Source: Pseudomonadota bacterium (GTDB lineage Bacteria > Pseudomonadota > Gammaproteobacteria > Burkholderiales > Burkholderiaceae_D). From it: a stretch of 12,686 nucleotides of DNA. A program made the position numbers and the translations under genes. Location: positions 1 to 12,686 of the forward strand of contig JAFAGG010000081.1 in assembly GCA_023422955.1 (NCBI GenBank), in the 5' to 3' direction. Of this stretch, positions 9,172 through 12,686 are shown one piece after another. Numbering within the stretch: the first letter of the stretch is position 1; the number at the start of each line of letters is the position of its first letter. The notes under the pieces were generated by a model. That model was not told the origin of the DNA, ran no database searches, and saw only the letters and a list, made by a program, of their open reading frames with translations.

Positions 9172-10644
9172 ATGAGCAAATCCGACGACAATAAACCCAA
9201 ATGCCCGGTCACTCATCTGACCACCCAGTTCGGCGCTCCGGTGCCGGACAATCAGAACAGCCTCACCGCCGGCCCGCGCGGACCGCTGCTGTCGCAGGAC
9301 GTGTGGCTCAATGAAAAGCTCGCCAACTTCGTGCGCGAGGTGATTCCGGAGCGACGCATGCATGCCAAGGGCTCCGGTGCTTTCGGCACCTTCACCGTCA
9401 CCCATGACATTTCCAAGTACACGCGCGCTGCGATCTTTTCCGAAGTCGGCAAAAAGACCGAAATGTTCGCGCGCTTCACCACGGTGGCCGGCGAGCGCGG
9501 TGCGGCCGATGCCGAGCGCGACATCCGCGGCTTTGCGCTGAAGTTCTATACCGAAGAAGGCAACTGGGACATGGTGGGCAACAACACGCCCGTGTTCTTC
9601 ATCCGCGATCCCCGCAAGTTCCCCGACCTGAACAAGGCCGTCAAGCGCGACCCGCGCACCAACCTGCGCTCGCCCACCAATAACTGGGACTGGTGGACAT
9701 TGCTGCCGGAGGCCCTGCACCAGGTCACCATCGTGATGAGCGACCGCGGCATCCCCGCCAGTTACCGCCACATGCACGGCTTCGGCTCGCACACCTACAG
9801 TTTCTGGAACACGCAGGGCGAGCGCTTCTGGGTGAAGTTCCACTTCCGCACCCAGCAGGGCATCAAGAACCTGACCGACGCCGAAGCCGGCGCTACCATC
9901 GGCAACGATCGTGAAAGCCACCAGCGCGACCTCTACGAAGCCATCGAACGCGGCGACTTCCCGAAATGGAAGATGTACATCCAGGTGATGCCGGAGACCG
10001 ACGCGGAGAAGGTGCCCTACCATCCATTCGATCTGACCAAGGTATGGCCGAAGGGCGACTATCCGCTGATCGAAGTCGGCGAGTTCGAGCTCAACCGCAA
10101 TCCGGAAAACTTCTTCGCCGATGTCGAACAAAGCGCTTTCGCACCAGGCAACCTGGTACCGGGCATCAGCGCGTCGCCGGACAAGATGCTGCAGGCACGC
10201 CTGTTCAACTATGCCGATGCGCAGCGCTACCGCCTGGGCGTGAACTACCACCAGATCCCGGTCAATGCTGCGCGCTGCCCGGTCAACAGCAACCACCGCG
10301 ACGGCGCCGGGCGCATGGACGGCAACTACGGTGGCCTGCCCCACTATGAGCCCAACAGCTTCAACCAGTGGCAGGAACAACCGCAATTCCGCGAGCCACC
10401 GCTGAAGATCAGCGGTGATGCAGACTGGTGGAATTACCGCGACGACGACGCCAACTACTACAAGCAGCCCGGCGATCTGTTCCGCCTGATGACGCCGGCA
10501 CAGCAGCAAGTCCTGTTCGACAACACGGCACGCGCGATGGGCGATGCACCGGAGTTCATCAAGCGCCGCCATATCGACAACTGCACCAAGGCCGATCCGG
10601 CCTACGGCGCAGGCGTGGCGAAGGCACTGGGACTCGCAGGCTGA
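9172..10644 (+). CDS. katA: Monofunctional haem catalase (small subunit, clade 3 type)
   Basis: A 490-residue catalase that converts hydrogen peroxide to water and oxygen. The active-site histidine lies in IPERRMHAKGSGAFGTF (His64), the distal asparagine in DMVGNNTPVFFIRDP (about 137-138), and the proximal haem tyrosine in RLFNYADAQRYRLG (Tyr347). The RHMHGFGSHTYSFWN segment and the length fit small-subunit, NADPH-binding catalases. There is no N-terminal extension or signal peptide, so it should be cytoplasmic. The start at 9172 has a strong AGGAGG (9161-9166) five bases upstream; an in-frame ATG at 9073 is not used because it would swallow the promoter. Its neighbours are ssrA upstream, closed by a terminator, and a long intergenic region downstream, so it is probably monocistronic. 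The symbol katA is by family; katB or katE-like naming would depend on the species. Confidence 0.95.
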   Translation: MSKSDDNKPKCPVTHLTTQFGAPVPDNQNSLTAGPRGPLLSQDVWLNEKLANFVREVIPERRMHAKGSGAFGTFTVTHDISKYTRAAIFSEVGKKTEMFARFTTVAGERGAADAERDIRGFALKFYTEEGNWDMVGNNTPVFFIRDPRKFPDLNKAVKRDPRTNLRSPTNNWDWWTLLPEALHQVTIVMSDRGIPASYRHMHGFGSHTYSFWNTQGERFWVKFHFRTQQGIKNLTDAEAGATIGNDRESHQRDLYEAIERGDFPKWKMYIQVMPETDAEKVPYHPFDLTKVWPKGDYPLIEVGEFELNRNPENFFADVEQSAFAPGNLVPGISASPDKMLQARLFNYADAQRYRLGVNYHQIPVNAARCPVNSNHRDGAGRMDGNYGGLPHYEPNSFNQWQEQPQFREPPLKISGDADWWNYRDDDANYYKQPGDLFRLMTPAQQQVLFDNTARAMGDAPEFIKRRHIDNCTKADPAYGAGVAKALGLAG

Positions 10645-10671
10645 TCTGATCCTGCAGTCCTTGCCATTGCG

Positions 10672-10703
10672 CAGAGCGCGCACCCTCCAAGGTGCGCGCT
10701 CTG
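10672..10703 (+). terminator. Perfect 13-bp hairpin downstream of the catalase gene
   Basis: CAGAGCGCGCACC and GGTGCGCGCTCTG pair perfectly around a 6-nt loop, 28 bases after the catalase stop. It is followed by TTGC, not a real T-run, so it is either a weak intrinsic terminator or a 3'-end block that works with Rho-dependent termination at the pyrimidine tract 70 bases further on. Confidence 0.65.
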
Positions 10704-10772
10704 TTGCAAGCAAGAGCGTTGTTGATTGCCCTTGATTTCGCGTCTGAGCCTTTCACGAGCCCGCTCTCCCAA

Positions 10773-10821
10773 CCTCCTCCTCTCCTCTCTTCCCTTCTCT
10801 TCCCTCCCCACCTTCCTTTTC
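10773..10821 (+). promoter_or_regulatory. Polypyrimidine tract, rut-like
   Basis: Of 49 bases only one (A at 10810) is a purine: 37 pyrimidines in a row, then A, then 11 more. On the rightward transcript this is a G-free, C-rich, unstructured stretch full of YC dinucleotides, which is what Rho prefers for loading. It lies about 130 bases past the catalase stop. A Rho-utilisation site is inference; the composition is directly visible. Confidence 0.5.
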
Positions 10822-10868
10822 GATTCGTTAGAACAATGTCATCAAATGCTCAGCATATGAATTTTTGA

Positions 10869-10897
10869 ATGACACAACAGTTTGCATTAGCGATAAT
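10869..10897 (+). promoter_or_regulatory. Sigma-70-like promoter
   Basis: ATGACA (10869-10874) and GATAAT (10892-10897) each match the consensus at five of six positions and are 17 bases apart, in AT-rich DNA. Transcription would start near 10904, about 294 bases before the lipoprotein ATG. It is the best-scoring promoter I found by eye in this window. Confidence 0.6.
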
Positions 10898-11036
10898 TAA
10901 ACGTTTCTTAAAATCAACAAAATTGATCTTGTTGAATACGAGGATTCGGATCTGTCACCCGTACGTCGAAGCTTGATAAGTGAGCCATTCACTCACATCG
11001 CTTTTGACTTCGTGGCAACAAGGCTTAGGAGCGGCT

Positions 11037-11102
11037 ATGCCAGGCCGGTTTCTGCCAAGCCGATGGGATACAAGCAGAAACCAGGTCAATAAAGTGCGGT
11101 AG
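11037..11102 (+). CDS. Possible 21-codon leader peptide
   Basis: An open frame starts MPGRFLPSRWDTSRN and ends in TAG after 21 codons. AGGAG at 11027-11031, five bases before the ATG, is a proper ribosome binding site. It lies inside the presumed leader of the lipoprotein gene and contains a 9-bp stem (11047-11055 with 11074-11082), so ribosome movement could alter the fold. No run of a single regulatory amino acid is seen. Such a short frame could be chance; no homologue is known to me. Confidence 0.25.
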   Translation: MPGRFLPSRWDTSRNQVNKVR

Positions 11103-11197
11103 TCATCTTCCGCATGTACCAGGACTTCCCTTCTCGAATTGCTCCGGATTCTCGAATGCCTCCTCTTTTTGAACAACTTATCTTGAAAGGTAAGAGC

Positions 11198-11689
11198 ATG
11201 AAAAAAACTATCGCCACTTCTTTGATCATCGCCGCAATGGCGCTTTCCGGTTGCGCCCAGATACAAGGGATGACCTCGTCTTCCGACAAGACCGAAAACA
11301 CTGCCGACGCGAAGGCTAGCGAAAAGAAAACTGCCGAACCAAAGACGACGGCCAAATCGTCAGATCCGCATGCGCGTAAAACCGTCAAAGGCTTGAAGGA
11401 CTGGGAAGGCTATGTGGAGGGCAAGCCTGCACCGAGAACCAAGTTCACTCGCCTGAAAATCGGCATGAGCGAAAAACAGGTGGTGGATCTGATCGGCAAG
11501 CCCAACGACAGCAACCAGAGCGTGACGGGAAAAGCCTGGATCCCCTTCTATCACGGTTCTGGCAAGGTAGAGACGATGATGTATTACAAGGGCAATGGCC
11601 GGCTGCTGTTTAGCAGCGACGCCGGATATCAGAGCTCGATGTTCCTGATCGGAATCGAGCACGATGCATCGGAAGACGGCTACATGTAA
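11198..11689 (+). CDS. Outer-membrane lipoprotein with a BamE/SmpA-like segment
   Basis: A 163-residue lipoprotein of unknown function. The signal peptide MKKTIATSLIIAAMALSGC ends in the lipobox LSGC (Cys19). Ala at +2 rather than Asp predicts sorting to the outer membrane. Residues about 25-62 are a Lys/Ala/Thr/Ser-rich, probably disordered linker. Residues 83-104 (FTRLKIGMSEKQVVDLIGKP) match the pattern of BamE/SmpA-fold lipoproteins, in which an 'L+GMS..qV..llG.P' turn begins the domain. The rest (WIPFYHGSGKVETMMYYKGNGRLLF) is consistent with the following strands. It is too divergent to call BamE itself. The start is supported by AAAGG eight bases upstream; a longer in-frame start at 11114 would hide the signal peptide. 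A hairpin terminator follows, so it is a single-gene unit. Confidence 0.85.
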   Translation: MKKTIATSLIIAAMALSGCAQIQGMTSSSDKTENTADAKASEKKTAEPKTTAKSSDPHARKTVKGLKDWEGYVEGKPAPRTKFTRLKIGMSEKQVVDLIGKPNDSNQSVTGKAWIPFYHGSGKVETMMYYKGNGRLLFSSDAGYQSSMFLIGIEHDASEDGYM

Positions 11690-11698
11690 TGCCCATTG

Positions 11699-11726
11699 AA
11701 GGCCCGCTTTCAAGGTGGGCCTTTCC
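11699..11726 (+). terminator. Probable terminator of the lipoprotein gene
   Basis: AAGGCCCGC (11699-11707) pairs with GTGGGCCTT (11715-11723) with one G-U pair and a 7-nt loop, followed by T-rich TTCCTCTT. It begins ten bases after the stop codon. The T-run is interrupted by C, so efficiency is uncertain. Confidence 0.7.
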
Positions 11727-11731
11727 TCTTC

Positions 11732-11771
11732 AAATGGCAGCCCTTGCTTCAATCTGCAACGGCTGCCATTT
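11732..11771. repeat. Perfect 11-bp inverted repeat with an 18-nt loop
   Basis: AAATGGCAGCC (11732-11742) pairs with GGCTGCCATTT (11761-11771). It follows the terminator directly and could be a back-up terminator on the plus strand (TTTCATTT follows) or an end structure for a leftward transcript. Confidence 0.6.
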
Positions 11772-11802
11772 CATTTCCTCTTTCCGCCTGCTGGAACAAG
11801 GC

Positions 11803-11983
11803 CTAACTCAGCTCCTCTATCGCAAGACGATGATAGCGATGCGCAAAAACGAATTGCGTGCGATGCAGGACATTCATCACGCGCTCCACATCGATATCGT
11901 TCGGTGCGTAAATCAGCAAAAAAGCTGCTCTCTTGTTCGCTTTCTCCAAGTGCTTTTTGACTGCGCTTATCCCTCTTGTTCAT
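11803..11983 (-). pseudogene. Possible small gene with a one-base frame break
   Basis: On the minus strand AGAGG lies six bases before an ATG (11983-11981). The first frame reads MNKRDKRSQK and then turns into Ser/Cys/Arg-rich sequence without character. If one A of the CAAAAAG run (about 11953-11957) is skipped, the frame continues through HLEKANKRAAFLLIYAP, NDIDVERVMNVLHRTQF and ends AIEELS at a TAG (11803-11805), 59 codons in all, with ordinary protein composition. It may be a decayed gene, a sequencing indel in a homopolymer, or a chance frame. I recognise no family. It would be convergent with the lipoprotein gene. Confidence 0.3.
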
Positions 11984-12034
11984 GCGACACCTCTAAAAAG
12001 TGTCAACCTATTTCAGGACGGGGCACCATCATAA

Positions 12035-12064
12035 AAAAAGCCAACCGGATACGGTTGGCTTTTT
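12035..12064. terminator. Bidirectional intrinsic terminator
   Basis: AAAAAGCCAACCG (12035-12047) pairs with CGGTTGGCTTTTT (12052-12064) around a GATA loop. The A-run to the left and T-run to the right make it a terminator on both strands. For the leftward cytochrome c peroxidase gene it lies 87 bases past the stop codon. It would also stop rightward read-through from the lipoprotein side. Confidence 0.9.
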
Positions 12065-12073
12065 CGCCGGCTC

Positions 12074-12115
12074 AGCGCAAAGGCAAAGCGTGCGCGTCTG
12101 CTTTGCTTTTGCGCT
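12074..12115. repeat. 16-bp hairpin with one G-U pair
   Basis: AGCGCAAAGGCAAAGC (12074-12089) pairs with GCTTTGCTTTTGCGCT (12100-12115), with one G-T position and a 10-nt loop. It lies between the cytochrome c peroxidase stop and the bidirectional terminator and will form in any transcript across it. Confidence 0.75.
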
Positions 12116-12138
12116 ACGATGCATAGCCTGCCATCGTA
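12115..12138. repeat. 7-bp inverted repeat next to the cytochrome c peroxidase stop
   Basis: TACGATG (12115-12121) pairs with CATCGTA (12132-12138) around a 10-nt loop. It shares its first base with the preceding hairpin and ends 13 bases from the stop of the leftward gene, so three hairpins stand in a row. Confidence 0.55.
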
Positions 12139-12151
12139 GCTGCAAACAGGC

Positions 12152-12686
12152 TTACTCCACGGGCTTGGGCGTTGCCGGCCGGCTGCGCGGAAGGATCGGA
12201 TACTCCACGCGTGGCTGCTCTCCTGTCAGGGTATGCAAAAACGCGGTGATCGCCTTGACTTCATTTTCGGCCAGTTCCGCTCCCAGCTGGCTGGTGCCCA
12301 TGATGGCGACCGCTTCTTCAAGCTCCCACACTTCGCCGCTATGGAAGTACGGCGCGGTCAGCGCAATGTTGCGCAAGGGGCCGGCACGGAACACATAATC
12401 ATCGGACGCCGTTTTAGTCACCATGTAACGGCCGCGATCCGATTCCGGCAAAATTTCCGCACCCGGTTTTTTCACCACGCCGAAGGGGAAATAACCCTGC
12501 CCGCCTAAATTGATGCCCGCATGGCACGCGACGCAGCCCTTGTTCATGAACAGCTCCAGTCCCTTGACTTCCTGCTGGTTGAGCGTGTTCTTACCGGCCA
12601 GGAATTGATCAAACCGGGAATGCGGCGTTACCAGCGTGGACTCAAAAGCCTCGAGCGCCTTTGCCATGTTATCGAAGGTCACGGGC
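12152..12686 (-). CDS. Di-haem cytochrome c peroxidase / MauG family protein, C-terminal part
   Basis: The gene runs off the right edge; only about 178 C-terminal residues are visible and the true start lies outside, since the frame stays open to the window end and VTFDNMAKALEAFESTLVTP is an internal family segment. A c-type haem site CVACH (12533-12519 region) follows GLELFMNKG. FRAGPLRNIALTAPYFHSG and the AIMGTSQLG stretch, which should carry the distal Met ligand, are hallmarks of the C-terminal haem domain of bacterial di-haem peroxidases. The protein would be exported to the periplasm and reduce hydrogen peroxide with electrons from cytochrome c; MauG-like oxidase relatives share the motifs, so the reaction is inferred. 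The Pro/Arg-rich tail RSRPATPKPVE is short. A bidirectional terminator follows. Confidence 0.92.
   Translation of the reverse strand, partial: PVTFDNMAKALEAFESTLVTPHSRFDQFLAGKNTLNQQEVKGLELFMNKGCVACHAGINLGGQGYFPFGVVKKPGAEILPESDRGRYMVTKTASDDYVFRAGPLRNIALTAPYFHSGEVWELEEAVAIMGTSQLGAELAENEVKAITAFLHTLTGEQPRVEYPILPRSRPATPKPVE

Larger units (their letters stand above)
10822..11197 (+). other. AT-rich intergenic region and long leader before the lipoprotein gene
   Basis: Together with the hairpin and pyrimidine tract to its left, this makes a 553-base gap after the catalase gene. From left to right it holds AT-rich DNA (10830-10940) with a good promoter, a TCAACAA/TTGTTGA stem (10914-10935), a short open frame with a Shine-Dalgarno (11037-11102), a 9-bp stem GGTTTCTGC/GCAGAAACC (11047-11082), and then sequence up to the lipoprotein ribosome binding site. 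A minus-strand frame of 103 codons (10955-11266) shows no family features and is not called. Confidence 0.5.
11772..12151. other. Intergenic region between convergent lipoprotein and cytochrome c peroxidase genes
   Basis: Part of a 462-base gap after the lipoprotein gene. It holds a possible broken small gene on the minus strand (11803-11983) and a row of three hairpins at 12035-12138. Several plus-strand frames in this stretch have no ribosome binding site and no family-like sequence, so I leave them out. Confidence 0.5.

Noticed and set aside
8983..10713. 576-codon minus-strand frame opposite the catalase gene
   Set aside because: Mirror frame of katA with no recognisable domain and no ribosome binding site.
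10955..11266. 103-codon minus-strand frame across the lipoprotein leader
   Set aside because: No Shine-Dalgarno, no family resemblance, and it overlaps the well-supported lipoprotein start on the other strand.
11984..12030. Insertion-sequence end upstream of the small minus-strand frame (TTGACACTTTTTAGAGG, with GACAC/GTGTC symmetry)
   Set aside because: It looks a little like an IS left end, but there is no second terminal repeat, no target duplication and no transposase fragment that I can recognise.

Overview
The window looks like core chromosome of a betaproteobacterium. The best fit is the Burkholderiales, probably Oxalobacteraceae (Herminiimonas/Herbaspirillum-like). The family assignment is inferred from gene order (gyrA-serC-pheA facing away from ompA-ubiG-gph-ssrA), from the CxRxGxWT...GCDG motif typical of betaproteobacterial OmpA proteins, and from the tmRNA. 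Base composition is moderately GC-rich, with a few AT-rich intergenic stretches.

Left part (1-5030): a leftward operon gyrA > serC > pheA. gyrA and serC overlap by one base (TAATG) and pheA follows 27 bases later. Downstream of pheA, at the window edge, is a cluster of three inverted repeats resembling the C/G-rich interspersed repeats of these bacteria. Middle (5175-8970), all rightward: two OmpA-domain genes (a divergent paralogue and a canonical ompA), then ubiG and gph overlapping by ATGA, then a complete one-piece tmRNA gene (ssrA, tag ANDESYALAA) with its own terminator.

Right part (8970-12686): a monofunctional catalase gene, a long intergenic region with a polypyrimidine tract and a good promoter that would give a roughly 290-nt leader, a small outer-membrane lipoprotein with a BamE/SmpA-like segment, a hairpin-rich intergenic region with a possible broken small gene on the minus strand, and the 3' part of a leftward di-haem cytochrome c peroxidase/MauG-family gene cut by the window edge. 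Catalase and a cytochrome c peroxidase-type protein this close together suggest a peroxide theme, but they are about 1.5 kb apart, convergent, and not one operon.

I do not see a clearly new multi-gene system. The points most worth checking are Gln at GyrA position 83 (quinolone-determining region), the long leader with a possible 21-codon leader peptide before the lipoprotein, a rut-like pyrimidine tract after the catalase, an 18-bp tandem repeat before ompA, and a small reading frame on the minus strand that becomes continuous if one A of a five-A run is skipped.
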